From Bacillota bacterium (GTDB lineage: Bacteria > Bacillota > Clostridia > Lachnospirales > Lachnospiraceae), in assembly GCA_023434365.1 (NCBI GenBank), contig JAEYSV010000030.1, forward strand, positions 1-64,000: a stretch of 64,000 bases of DNA, given 5' to 3'. Below are positions 25,467 to 36,200 of the stretch, one piece after another. Each line of letters opens with the position of its first letter. Positions within the stretch are counted from its first letter, which is position 1. The notes below the pieces were generated by a model. The model saw only the letters and a program-made list of their open reading frames with translations, made no database searches and was not told the origin of the DNA. Position numbers and translations under genes: made by a program.

Positions 25467-26681
25467 TTACTCTGAAACAAGACGTTTTTCTCCAGTTAAT
25501 TCCTGAATCTGCTTAATATCCTGCGTAACTTCCAAAACACCAAGATATTCTCCTTGGTCATTACGCACTGCATAATATCGGATTAGGATAAATTTACCAC
25601 CCATCCGAATCCAAAAGTCTTCCTGATCCTTTTTGCCTGCCTTAAAGTCCTCCACAATCTGCTCAACAATATGAACACTTGCAGGTGGGTGACAGTTGGA
25701 TACATTTCTTCCGATAATGGCTTTCGTTCTAGGGAATGCTCTCTCTTTCCCTTCGGAAAAATACTTCACCACATCCTCTTTGTTCACATAGGTAATATCA
25801 AGCGGCAACGTATTTAACATACACGTCAACTCTTCCACATTAAACTCCCCGGAAGGAAGACGAATTAGTCCTTCTTCTGCTTTTGGCTCTTGACTTATTA
25901 TTTTTTCAGGATGCGTTGATTTCGGTTTCCAGTCCGGAATGTTTCCAACCATAAAGCCTACTTCTGAACTTTCTTCCGCTACAAGCTTCCATTCATCTTC
26001 TGTCATATTCTCAAGAAGCATTGGAATCATGATATTCTCTTCTTTGAAAATCATTTCTGTAACCCGGTTAAGCATCTCCTCTGCTCTTTGTAATAGTTCC
26101 TCCTCTTCGGTTTTATTCTCAACGATTAAGCCTCTTACTTCTTTAATGGATGCTCGGATTTCATCATCTACTCCCCACATTACTTTTGGTGGCGCAGTAA
26201 TGCCGTACTTCTCCATATACGGAAATAATAGATTTTCTTTTCTTTTATAATGAATTGATATCTTCATTAACTGATCGATTCCATCTAATAAAGCCTTATG
26301 CTCTTCCTTCTGATGTAGCCTTGATAGATATGGTCTGATTTGTTGATTAATAATCTGCTCAATCTTTCGGTTTTCTCTTACTAACACATTAAGTGGATGC
26401 CCTGGAATTAAGGTTGGGTCACTTGGCTGATGTATTTCTTCGATAGATCCCTTAAAGACAGCAGCATGAACATCACAAAGTTTCTGTACCTCAGTTACCG
26501 GCAACCCATCTGCAATCAGAGCTCCTTCTGCTTGGGAGATCTCAGATGCTGATACCCCCTCAAATGCTGTCTCAAACTGTTGCTTTACCTCCTCAACTGT
26601 TTTTCCTTCATGTAACTGTTTGATAATATCCTTAATTACTTGCTGGCGCATTTCGCGATTATTAATATATTCACTCATCAT
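25467..26681 (-). CDS. DUF438 / hemerythrin-like / PAS protein
   Basis: A 404-residue cytoplasmic protein with three parts: DUF438 (about 10-80), a hemerythrin HHE-like four-helix bundle (about 95-240, beginning PGHPLNVLVREN and holding LFPYMEKYGI and EENIMIPML) and a PAS domain (about 280-395, with VHIVEQIVEDFKAG). The architecture suggests sensing of oxygen, iron or redox state, but family members are uncharacterised. It has no output domain. Two adjacent ATG codons exist; the second (26678) is better spaced from GGAGG. It converges on the AraC gene with a 4-bp gap. Confidence 0.85.
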   Translation of the reverse strand: MMSEYINNREMRQQVIKDIIKQLHEGKTVEEVKQQFETAFEGVSASEISQAEGALIADGLPVTEVQKLCDVHAAVFKGSIEEIHQPSDPTLIPGHPLNVLVRENRKIEQIINQQIRPYLSRLHQKEEHKALLDGIDQLMKISIHYKRKENLLFPYMEKYGITAPPKVMWGVDDEIRASIKEVRGLIVENKTEEEELLQRAEEMLNRVTEMIFKEENIMIPMLLENMTEDEWKLVAEESSEVGFMVGNIPDWKPKSTHPEKIISQEPKAEEGLIRLPSGEFNVEELTCMLNTLPLDITYVNKEDVVKYFSEGKERAFPRTKAIIGRNVSNCHPPASVHIVEQIVEDFKAGKKDQEDFWIRMGGKFILIRYYAVRNDQGEYLGVLEVTQDIKQIQELTGEKRLVSE

Positions 26682-26868
26682 TTGCCTCCTTATTTTTTGA
26701 TGACATATCCTTTTTCCACTAAGGTTTTTATAATATGCGGTAACTCAATTTCCTCATGATTTTATATCTGGGTTTTCCTTTACTCAATGTAGAACGTATA
26801 CGTCGAACATGGAATCTATAGTATAATTTACCTATTACCTTAGTACTTTATACAAAAGCGGGAATGCT

Positions 26869-26920
26869 AATGTATTTTTTCTGATAATACATTGACTATT
26901 TCATTGATATTACTTACCAT
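26869..26920 (+). promoter_or_regulatory. Candidate promoter and operator of the ABC exporter pair
   Basis: An 8-bp perfect inverted repeat AATGTATT / AATACATT (26869-26893) overlaps a TTGACT at 26892-26897; TACCAT follows 17 bp later, and a second possible pair is TTGATA with TAGAGT. The remainder of the 297-bp divergent region shows no further structure beyond AT-rich DNA and a GTATAC palindrome near 26804. Confidence 0.35.
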
Positions 26921-26978
26921 TTACAATAGAGTTATTTTTATGAAAGTACTATGCTAATCACACACAATGGAGGTCATC

Positions 26979-28712
26979 ATGGGATTTCAATTACTAAAGA
27001 GTTTTTTTATCAAGCATAAATATGCATATCTAGCAGGTTTGCTGTTCATGTTCTTATCCTCTTATATTCAGACACTCTCCCCAAGAGTATTAAGTGATAT
27101 TATAGATCTATTAAAAGAGAGAAACTTTGAACCTAGGCAAATTCATCTAAAGGTTGGTTTACTTCTTCTTATTACCTTTGCGACCTTTGCTTTCACTTTT
27201 TTATGGCGTAACCTTGTGATTGCCAATGCCAGAAAATTAGAATGCAAGCTTCGAGAGGACCTTTATCACCATTTCCAGTCGCTTAGCCAAAGCTTTTATT
27301 CTAGGAGAAAAACAGGGGATCTTTTGGCCTACTGTATTAATGATGTAATGGCGGTCAGAATGGCTCTAGGACCTGCGACAGCAATGTCTATTAATGGGAT
27401 TATCATTTGCCTCTCCTCTATTTATTTCATGTTTATATCCATCAATATCAAATTAACTCTTCTAACTCTTGCACCAGTACCAATTATTATTGTTTTCATG
27501 CTTACAATCGGAAAAAGAGTGCAAAAAAGATTCCGAATCGTACAGGAGTTTTTTGGCCAGATTTCTGATAAGGTACAGGATAATATTTCTGGTATTCGAG
27601 TAATTAAGTCCTATGTTCAAGAAGACAAGGAGATTAAAAGCTTTGAGGCTCTCAGTGAGGAAATGATGGAGGCCAACGTCTTGATGGTTAAAACCTCAGC
27701 TTCACTAAATCCAATCATCGAAGCCTGCTTCAGTATAAGCTTCGTATTCAGCCTGATAATAGGTGGTAATATGGTACTAGTTGACACTATTTCATTAGGT
27801 GACTTTGTTGCTTTTAATACCTACTTAACGATGATTATGGCTCCGGTAATTTCCATTGGAAGAATCATTAACATCTTTCAGCGAGGGATGGCTTCACTTA
27901 AGCGACTGAATGAGATATTTAACCAACAATCAGAGATCATGGATGAGATGACTAACGAGCCAGAACCTATTAAGGGTTCGATTGAATTAAAGAATTTGAC
28001 CTTTTACTATCCAGGCTCCAAACATCCAGCGATTAAAGATTTAAGTCTGACAATCCATTCCGGACAAATGATTGGTATCATTGGCCGTACTGGCTCTGGA
28101 AAAACCACGATAGCTAATCTGTTAATGCATTTGTATAATCCACAGCCGGGTGAGCTATTCATAGATGACAGAGATATTCTTTCTCTTCCTTTAGAGAGTG
28201 TCAGAAACCAGATTAGTCTAGTTCCCCAAGACACGTTTCTATTTTCTAGTAGTATTCAGGATAATATCACCTCCTTTAAAGATATCTACTCAGAGATGGA
28301 GGTGATAAACTCAAGCAAGTTTAGTTGTATCCACCAAAGTATTCTTGACTTCCCTGACGGCTTTGAAACAACCCTTGGAGAGCGTGGAGTTAATCTCTCT
28401 GGTGGGCAGAAGCAACGAATTGCAATTGCAAGAGCAGTAATCAGGGAACCTGCTATACTAATCCTTGATGATTCACTTTCCGCAGTTGATACGATTACAG
28501 AAAAACAAATTCTTGATTATATTCATACTTACCGAAAAGGCAAAACGACAATTATCATCTCTCATCGAGTCTCTGCCGTATTAGGTTGTGATAAACTAAT
28601 CGTTCTTGACGATGGGAAACTCTGTGAACAGGGTACACATGACTCACTAATCAAAGAGAAAGGGATATACTATGAGATTTACTCAGAACAAAACAAAGAA
28701 AAAAACAACTAA
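26979..28712 (+). CDS. ABC exporter half, type IV fold (degenerate-site subunit)
   Basis: A 577-residue half-transporter: six membrane helices (about 15-310) then an ABC domain with Walker A GRTGSGKTT, signature LSGGQKQR and Walker B ILILDD, where the catalytic Glu is replaced by Asp. This is the mark of the degenerate-site subunit in heterodimeric exporters such as TM287/288 and BmrCD. The start was set at 26979 because GGAGG lies 5 nt upstream; the ATG at 26967 is inside that ribosome site. It overlaps the next gene by 41 bp, so the two are translationally coupled. Confidence 0.92.
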   Translation: MGFQLLKSFFIKHKYAYLAGLLFMFLSSYIQTLSPRVLSDIIDLLKERNFEPRQIHLKVGLLLLITFATFAFTFLWRNLVIANARKLECKLREDLYHHFQSLSQSFYSRRKTGDLLAYCINDVMAVRMALGPATAMSINGIIICLSSIYFMFISINIKLTLLTLAPVPIIIVFMLTIGKRVQKRFRIVQEFFGQISDKVQDNISGIRVIKSYVQEDKEIKSFEALSEEMMEANVLMVKTSASLNPIIEACFSISFVFSLIIGGNMVLVDTISLGDFVAFNTYLTMIMAPVISIGRIINIFQRGMASLKRLNEIFNQQSEIMDEMTNEPEPIKGSIELKNLTFYYPGSKHPAIKDLSLTIHSGQMIGIIGRTGSGKTTIANLLMHLYNPQPGELFIDDRDILSLPLESVRNQISLVPQDTFLFSSSIQDNITSFKDIYSEMEVINSSKFSCIHQSILDFPDGFETTLGERGVNLSGGQKQRIAIARAVIREPAILILDDSLSAVDTITEKQILDYIHTYRKGKTTIIISHRVSAVLGCDKLIVLDDGKLCEQGTHDSLIKEKGIYYEIYSEQNKEKNN

Positions 28713-30447
28713 TCAGCCAAAAACTAATAGTGTAAAAGAACTTTTCTCGATCTCAAAACCTTATATTGGAAAACTCTCGTTAGCCTGCTTATTTATCATT
28801 CTTATCAACATGACCACGATATATAAGCCAATCATTTTGCAGCGTGTCATTGATGATTTTTTAATTGGCAAAAAAGCACAGACCGGGTTCTACACTATAA
28901 CTTCAATGGGACTACTCTACTTGTTTTTATCACTAGCTGTTAGTGTAATCTCCTATCTACAGGTGAATCTAATTAACAGGGTGGGACAGCGAATCATCAC
29001 CAACTTAAGAAATCAGGTATTTAAAACGATTCAATTTCTCTCGTTAAGTCATCTAGATAAAACTTCCTCAGGAAGACTCATCACAAGAGCAACCAATGAT
29101 ATATCAGAAATTGGAGATATGTATACCGACATCATCTTAAACATGATTAAGGATGTTTTCCTCATCATTGGAATCATTTATACCATGCTTTCACTGAATC
29201 TTATGCTTGCTTTAGTTGCTCTGACTGTTATTCCACTCATGGCTTTGGCGGTATTTCTAATAAAAAACAAGATTCGAGCCAATTTCTTTATTATGAAACA
29301 CTTAATTGGCCGGATAAATGGTTTTATGGCAGAAAACATCTCTGGAATGAAAGTCATTCAACTGTTTAATGTGGAAAAAGAGAAAAAAGAAGAGTTCCAA
29401 AAATTAAATGGTGAATACTTTGACTCTACCTTAGTTCAAGTTCGGTTAAACAGTATCCTGAAGCCGGCAGCAGATGTGTTTCAAAATCTATCCATTGCAG
29501 CATTAATCTGGTATGGGATGGGGAAAATATCTGACCAGAGTCTGCAAATTGGAGTCCTTTATGCCTTTACCACCTATGTCAAACAATTTTTTAATCCTAT
29601 CTCTGATTTATCAGAAAAATATAACTCCATTCAGTCGGCACTTGTATCTGCGGATCGTATCTTTGATTTGTTAAAACAAAATGACTTGCTTGAGGACTTA
29701 GATACGGGAATGCCTTTAGATAGAGTTGAGCATGATCTGGAGTTTAAGCATGTTTGGTTCTCTTATAACGATAAGGACTGGGTGTTAAAGGATGTAAGTT
29801 TTAAGGTAAAAAAAGGAGAAAGTGCTGCTTTTGTTGGCGAAACAGGAGCTGGAAAGACCACGATAATCAGTCTCATCAATGGGTTTTACAAAGTACAAAG
29901 AGGGGAAATCCTAATTGACGGAGTAAATATTAATGAGATTAAACTACGAGATGTCAGGAAAAATACTGCTGTCGTTTTACAAGATGTGTTTTTATTTTCA
30001 GGAGATATCAAAAGTAATATCACCCTCAAAGATGAGATTGATGAAACCATTATTATCAATGCCCTAAGAGATTCCTGTAGTGATGCTGTAATTGAGGAAT
30101 TAGAACAAGGTATTAATGAACCAGTGATGGAGCGAGGGGTAACACTTTCTGCTGGACAGCGTCAGCTTATATCCTTTGCAAGAGCCATTGCACATCAACC
30201 AGATATCTTTATCTTAGATGAAGCGACTTCCAATATCGATACTCATACCGAGAAGTTGATTCAAAAAGCTTTAGAAAATACAATGAAGAATCGTATTACT
30301 TTGATTATCGCCCACCGCCTCTCCACCATTAAAAATTCCGATATAATCTTTGTCATGCAACATGGAAAAATTATGGAATCCGGAAATCATGATGATTTAA
30401 TGAAAAAAGAAGGTTATTATAGGAAACTTGTCACAGAGAGCGCATAA
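28672..30447 (+). CDS. ABC exporter half, type IV fold (catalytic subunit)
   Basis: A 591-residue half-transporter: about 25 polar residues, six membrane helices (to about 330), then an ABC domain with Walker A GETGAGKTT, Walker B IFILDE with the catalytic Glu kept, and a changed signature LSAGQRQ. In the heterodimer this altered signature pairs with the Asp-containing site of the partner, so both defects fall in one composite ATP site. It is expected to export lipids, drugs or peptides. It begins inside the end of the partner gene. A terminator hairpin follows directly. Confidence 0.92.
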   Translation: MRFTQNKTKKKTTNQPKTNSVKELFSISKPYIGKLSLACLFIILINMTTIYKPIILQRVIDDFLIGKKAQTGFYTITSMGLLYLFLSLAVSVISYLQVNLINRVGQRIITNLRNQVFKTIQFLSLSHLDKTSSGRLITRATNDISEIGDMYTDIILNMIKDVFLIIGIIYTMLSLNLMLALVALTVIPLMALAVFLIKNKIRANFFIMKHLIGRINGFMAENISGMKVIQLFNVEKEKKEEFQKLNGEYFDSTLVQVRLNSILKPAADVFQNLSIAALIWYGMGKISDQSLQIGVLYAFTTYVKQFFNPISDLSEKYNSIQSALVSADRIFDLLKQNDLLEDLDTGMPLDRVEHDLEFKHVWFSYNDKDWVLKDVSFKVKKGESAAFVGETGAGKTTIISLINGFYKVQRGEILIDGVNINEIKLRDVRKNTAVVLQDVFLFSGDIKSNITLKDEIDETIIINALRDSCSDAVIEELEQGINEPVMERGVTLSAGQRQLISFARAIAHQPDIFILDEATSNIDTHTEKLIQKALENTMKNRITLIIAHRLSTIKNSDIIFVMQHGKIMESGNHDDLMKKEGYYRKLVTESA

Positions 30448-30450
30448 AGA

Positions 30451-30480
30451 GAAAGAAGCGGCCACACGGCTGCTTCTTTC
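30451..30480. terminator. Bidirectional hairpin between the exporter and the Tad-locus end
   Basis: Perfect-looking GAAAGAAGC(G)GCC / GGC(T)GCTTCTTTC arms with a 4-nt loop lie between the convergent gene ends at 30447 and 30498, so it may stop both transcripts. T tracts are short. Confidence 0.7.
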
Positions 30481-30497
30481 GCTTTATATATATGTCT

Positions 30498-33197
30498 TTA
30501 CTTTACAGTAATTTTTTTAACCTTACTAAAGTTTCCTAAAACCTTTTTACCACTTACTTTTACATATTGCCTTACCTTCACATAATATACCTTCCCTTTG
30601 GTTAATTTGCTCTTTTTATAGGAAGTACTCCTTGTATCCACCCATTTCTTATAAGTGCCCTTTATCTTAGTACTGTAATACACTTGATATCCAGTTGCTC
30701 CTGAGATCTTCTTCCATTTTACTGACACCTCTTTTTTCTTACTGGTGAGCGTTACCTGTGGGGTTTTCTTTGGTATAATATTAAAATATATTGTTTTCTT
30801 ATCAGTATATTTTGTTCCTTTTCCGGTAATAACCACCTTGGCTCTTCCTAGTTTAACATTACTACTGTACTTTACCGTATAATCTTTCCCAAGTTTTAAT
30901 GTATGTTTACCGTTTTTAATTTGAATCTTCGGTGTTAGTTTTTTTCCTATGTAACCTTGACTAGCTATCGGCTGTATCGTACAGTTTGCAATATCTTTCT
31001 TGATTATCTGAAACGTAAGCGTTCTCGAACCAGTATAAGTGCCTATTCCTGTTATTGTTACTGTACCTGTTCCAATACTAATGTTATTCTTATAGGTTAC
31101 TCTATAATCAGTTCCGTTTTTTAGTTTTAGTTTTCCAATCATCACATAGACTCCAGGCTTTATTAAGTCTCCACCCTTATACTCATACTTACTTTTTACA
31201 GTTCTTATATTGGCTGTAAGAAGCGAAATCGGGGTTATATTAAAGGTCAGGGTCTTTGTACCGATATAAGGATGGAGACCTGTAACTGTAACTTTTGCAG
31301 TGCCTACATTGCAGTGATTACTATAGCTTACTCTATAATGCATGTTTTCTTTTAATAAGGTTATTCCATTATATACCTTTATTGTTGGTTTTTGACTTGT
31401 TCCATTATAAGTTACACTCTGTGACGATAGTGTAATTTTCAGCTCATTCACATCCTTAGGCATAATATCAAACTCTTTCGTAATGGTACCTCGATATTTG
31501 CCTATTCCGGTAATGATAAGTTTTGCTTTACTGTTAGGACTGGTTACCCCTTTGTTTTGCTGATAAGAAACTGTATAATCAATCCCCATAGTAAGTTTAG
31601 TATCGCCAATCGATACAACTGGAGTAGGAGTAACACCACCAGCAGAATAGGTAAAACTCTGTGGTAGAGACACAGATGCCGGTGTCACCTTTACATCGTA
31701 GTTTCCAATAGTAATAGAATCCTTTATTACAGTATAAGTTCTATCAACACCAGAGCCTGAAGAATTAATAATAACGTTATCATCAATTTTATGAATTCGA
31801 TTCTTCATATAATGCACCATGATATCTGGTTCACTAAAATAAGTCATACCATTTTCAATTCCATCCATATAATAATAATCCAATGAGACAAAAACATAAT
31901 CGTTAAAAGTACGAATGATAAAAGCACCCGATTTATCTGCATGATAAACTCTTCTGGCATATATATTATGCTTTGCCAATTTATCATTCAGCATATCAAA
32001 CAAGCTTTTTTGATAACTAGCATAAATCCTACCTGTAATGTTTCTCATTTCTTCATCCACTCGAATACGCAGCAAATAATCTCCTCTCTCCTTTGATGAT
32101 ACAATTGCTTTGTATAATAGTTCTATATAGGTACTATCATCTCGACAATCAGCACCTCGAAAATCAAGATTAAAATATGTATAGTAATTGTATTTGGGAT
32201 CATTAGTAAGATTCGGCAACTTGTAAATATACGGTAAATAGTCGCTTATAAAATCAGATGACTGTTCTGCTGTAAGATTAAAACTACCATAATAGAGTTT
32301 GTTCAGTTTGTCATCCTCCCAACTGTCAGCTAATAAATTCACCGAATACCAAAGACCATCCAGACACACATAATTCACACCATCCCCTGGATAACTATCT
32401 TTTTCTTCCTCGGTTAATTCATAAAAATCATTTATACCCACGACATATATAGATTCAATTCCAGCATAGGTAAAGAACATTTGTGCTGTAATTGCAAAGC
32501 CTTGAGTACGAACTATTTTGTGTTTAAAAAAACCTATAATATTGCAAAATGACCGTTCACAATCTCCAGTACGTCTCACATCCGTAATTATCCTGTCATG
32601 GATTAACAGCTCCAATTGAATTTCACTTTTTCCTTCTGCTTTCCACTGATCAATGTCATCAAGATAACTTCCTATATTATTTAATACAATCTGCATGTCA
32701 GCATCTCTGTCCTTAAAAAGAGCATAATCTTTATAAACTCTCAAGGCTATCTTATTAACAATTGACGATCCAGTATTACTAGCACAATAATATTTATCTA
32801 TCCAGAAAAAAAATGGTTTATCTGCCTCAATTGCAAACATTACTCTATCTATTACATCTACCTTATTAGAGTGAATACCTAATGCAGATATATCAATATA
32901 AGACGTAATATATTGTTCCTCGCCGTTTTTTATCGCGTCATTCTTGGAGTTACTAAAATTGGTAGCCAATTGGCACAGATTATTATAGAGAGTTTTCTCT
33001 GTTATTGACAAACTGCGATACCCATAATTACTATTTAGTCGCTCTAAGCGTTTATCCGTCGAGTAAATATTTAGCATAGTATTGGTACCCTTTTGTTGGA
33101 GGTTATCCTCCACTGCATAACTAACTTTCCTTCCAATGCAACTCGCCAGCAACAATAAAATACTCATGAAAAACAGCCTTAGCATAGATTTTTTCAT
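30498..33197 (-). CDS. Secreted Ig-repeat protein with an inactive transglutaminase-like domain
   Basis: An 899-residue secreted protein, last in the Tad locus. A signal peptide (possibly lipidated at ASC) is followed by a transglutaminase-like region (about 180-330): QLELLIHDRI, VRTQGFAITAQ and NYVCLDGLWYSVN match the family frame, but the catalytic Cys, His and Asp positions read Thr, Asp and Asn. From about 500 come four Ig-like repeats of the YxVxYxNNxxVGTAxVTITGxGxYxG type, then a fibronectin-III domain at the C-terminus rich in Lys. This looks like an adhesin or glycan-binding wall protein. The start at 33197 follows AAAGGAG. Confidence 0.78.
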   Translation of the reverse strand: MKKSMLRLFFMSILLLLASCIGRKVSYAVEDNLQQKGTNTMLNIYSTDKRLERLNSNYGYRSLSITEKTLYNNLCQLATNFSNSKNDAIKNGEEQYITSYIDISALGIHSNKVDVIDRVMFAIEADKPFFFWIDKYYCASNTGSSIVNKIALRVYKDYALFKDRDADMQIVLNNIGSYLDDIDQWKAEGKSEIQLELLIHDRIITDVRRTGDCERSFCNIIGFFKHKIVRTQGFAITAQMFFTYAGIESIYVVGINDFYELTEEEKDSYPGDGVNYVCLDGLWYSVNLLADSWEDDKLNKLYYGSFNLTAEQSSDFISDYLPYIYKLPNLTNDPKYNYYTYFNLDFRGADCRDDSTYIELLYKAIVSSKERGDYLLRIRVDEEMRNITGRIYASYQKSLFDMLNDKLAKHNIYARRVYHADKSGAFIIRTFNDYVFVSLDYYYMDGIENGMTYFSEPDIMVHYMKNRIHKIDDNVIINSSGSGVDRTYTVIKDSITIGNYDVKVTPASVSLPQSFTYSAGGVTPTPVVSIGDTKLTMGIDYTVSYQQNKGVTSPNSKAKLIITGIGKYRGTITKEFDIMPKDVNELKITLSSQSVTYNGTSQKPTIKVYNGITLLKENMHYRVSYSNHCNVGTAKVTVTGLHPYIGTKTLTFNITPISLLTANIRTVKSKYEYKGGDLIKPGVYVMIGKLKLKNGTDYRVTYKNNISIGTGTVTITGIGTYTGSRTLTFQIIKKDIANCTIQPIASQGYIGKKLTPKIQIKNGKHTLKLGKDYTVKYSSNVKLGRAKVVITGKGTKYTDKKTIYFNIIPKKTPQVTLTSKKKEVSVKWKKISGATGYQVYYSTKIKGTYKKWVDTRSTSYKKSKLTKGKVYYVKVRQYVKVSGKKVLGNFSKVKKITVK

Positions 33198-33239
33198 ATT
33201 GACTTTCTCCTTTCCTCTAACAAAAGTCATCTCAATATG

Positions 33240-36200
33240 TTATACTTCTGCAACAGTTTTCTTCTTTCTTCTAATGTTAAGTATAACTAGCAAGGTAGCA
33301 CCTAATAGTAGTATAACCACTCCGCCAAAAGTACCATAGAAAAGAGGCTTGTTAGTATAGAAACGAATCCACCTATTAGTTGTAATCAAAAGGTCTTTGA
33401 CTTCATAACTACTTTCATTACCAGCATTATCTTTGAGTATTACTTTTAAAGTCTGTCGGTCATCGGAACTCGGAATTGTAAAGTTAAGTGCATTATTATT
33501 CTTCTGGATAATATCTAGATCTTCCACTCCCCAATATCCATTGCTCATCTTTTCTCCATTAAGGTAAACCTGTACTTGCGTTAACTTTAGATTATCTGTA
33601 ACAACCATTTTGATCTCTTTTTGACTCATATTGTACAATGTATCAGCGCTTAGGTCAGGAATTACGCAACTAGGAGCAATTTTATCTACTGCAAATGTAA
33701 TTTCAGCTTCTTTTGAACTCATTGTGGTTTCAGAAATATTTTTTGCATTATCTTCCGTGTGAACAATAACACGATATACTCCTGACGCACTAAAGCATTT
33801 TTTATGTATTCGATAAGTGTACTCATACCAATTATTATTGAGTACTTTCTCTACAACCTCATAGTCCTGTCCTTGAACTAATTCGGTTATTATATTGTCT
33901 TTAGAGATTTTTACAAGTATACTACTTGCAGAAATTTTTGATACATTTACTTCTGAAAAAACAATGTCATCTTCACTTTTCAGATAAGAATTACAGATCG
34001 CTTGAAGCGTGCTTGTAAAATTATAAGTTGAACCAAAACGGTTAATGGAGTATACGATGGTCTGTTCATTTACATTACCTGCTTTATCAGTAACCTTTGC
34101 TGCTAATGTATAGATGTCATCCATTCCCTTTTGCTTTGGCATATTCAAAAATGTAAATTTCTCTCCATTCGCAATGTCTTCGAGTTTGCCTTCAACTGTA
34201 ATTTCTCCTCTATTGGCACCCTTTAATGTGATTGTCAGTTTATCGTAATATGTATCTTTTGCAGTAATCATTGGAACTATTGTATCACCATTATATGCTT
34301 GATGATTGGAAACCCCTGCAATCGATAACTCAGGTTTTGTCAAATCAATATAAAACCCTTCTTTATTTATTGTATTGGAGTTTCTTTCTGCTTTATCACT
34401 ACAGGACATCGTAACAGTATAAAAACCATCCTTATTGAATTCAACCGTTGCTGTATAGGTGTCACCATCCTTTTTCCAGCTTGATATTTTTGGTGTTTCA
34501 CCATTGTCCGAAGTAATAATAACTCCATTCGTAGCAGCTGCTTCTAAGAAATTATGTTCTTTCACCGTGATCGTTGCACTTCTAGAAACATTGTAAAAAC
34601 TATTTTTTCCATTCTTATTGTTATTATAAACGATATTAATTACAGGATCAGTTTTATCAACAACAAATTTCTTAGCTGCCAAACTTGTCCCATAGCTAAT
34701 ATCTTTACATTCATTTCCAGCAGAATCCGTAAAGCTTAGATCAAAAGTATACTCATCATCTGCTTCATATGTCACGGTAGCCACATACCGACAACTATCT
34801 GATGACACATTCCCAACTGCCTTGAAACGACTTACTACTGGTTTTGAGCCATTGGCTGAATTGATACTTAGTTTAACATTATTCTCATTAAAATTACGTT
34901 CAGTAATTTCAATAGTTGCTATTCGGCTCTCTTTGAAATAAATATCATTCACCACATTATTATTGTTGTAACTAATCGCTATTTTAGGTGCTGTTATATC
35001 AATCATTAATGGTAGTTCTTCCTTAGTAATGTTTCCAGCATTATCAGTTGAGGTAATTTCTACTTTTACATGATTACTATTATTTTTCTTAGACTCAACA
35101 TTGACATTACCCGACCAACTTTTGGCTATAGTACCCGAAGTATATTCATATAACGCTCCAGATTGAGTCACTCTATCATCACTGTAAATGGTATACTCCA
35201 CTTTATTAATTCCTGAATAGGAATCATTATTAATTGGTTCATCGATTTTAACCGCAACTGAAACATCACTATTATAGATACCGCTACTTTTCTGTGGCTC
35301 TGTTGTTAATACTACTCTTGTTTTTAATATGGTTGTATTTGGAGCATCATTATCTAAGATAACTCCGTTGGAACTTATATACTTCACATTTCCAGCAATA
35401 TCTGTCACCTTACAGTAAATAATTGCTTTCTCATTTGGTTTAAGGGTAAACTTCTTATATTTCACCCAAAGAGCCAAGGATTGCTCTTTCAACTGAGTTA
35501 ATGACAATACTCGGTTGGATTTATAATACTCTACCGATTCAATTCCAGAGGTTTCATCTATTGTCTCTATAGAAACAGAAATATTATTATTGCTAAATAT
35601 TTTAAAATTAGGCTTGCTTATAAACGAATCCCAGCTATTTATATCCGTAAATGATAGGATTGCGTTTGGTTCTGCTTTATCTATAGAAAATAACTCCTTT
35701 ATCGTATTCGATTTTCTACCCGCCAAATCATTATATGAGACCTCAAAGGTATAGTTTGCATCTCTAGTATACTTTAGTACTACAGTATGAGTGCTGCCTT
35801 TGCTCCTCCATTCCCCAATAGATGGCAACGAGACTTCCTGATTCTTATAATCGTTTGCTAGAAGATTAATTGTTACATCCTCGGAACTAAAATTCTGCTC
35901 ATTAATCGTAATAGTTGCAGTTCTATTACTTGAATAATACTGTCTATTCCCAATACTATTTGTTACATTAACATTGTCATATTCCACAGTAATTACTGGG
36001 TTGATAGTATCAATAATAAAGCTTTTTTCAGCAAGTATATTTGGTTTATTATTCGCCATATCGACAAACTCAGGATTAAAGGAGACCATATATTGGCCAT
36101 CTTCCTTTATCTGTGTAGAGGCGACCATTTTACCATTTTGATTAGACCAATTGGTAAAATAAACTTTAGATTTTATTCCGTCCTTCTGTACTACCAGATA

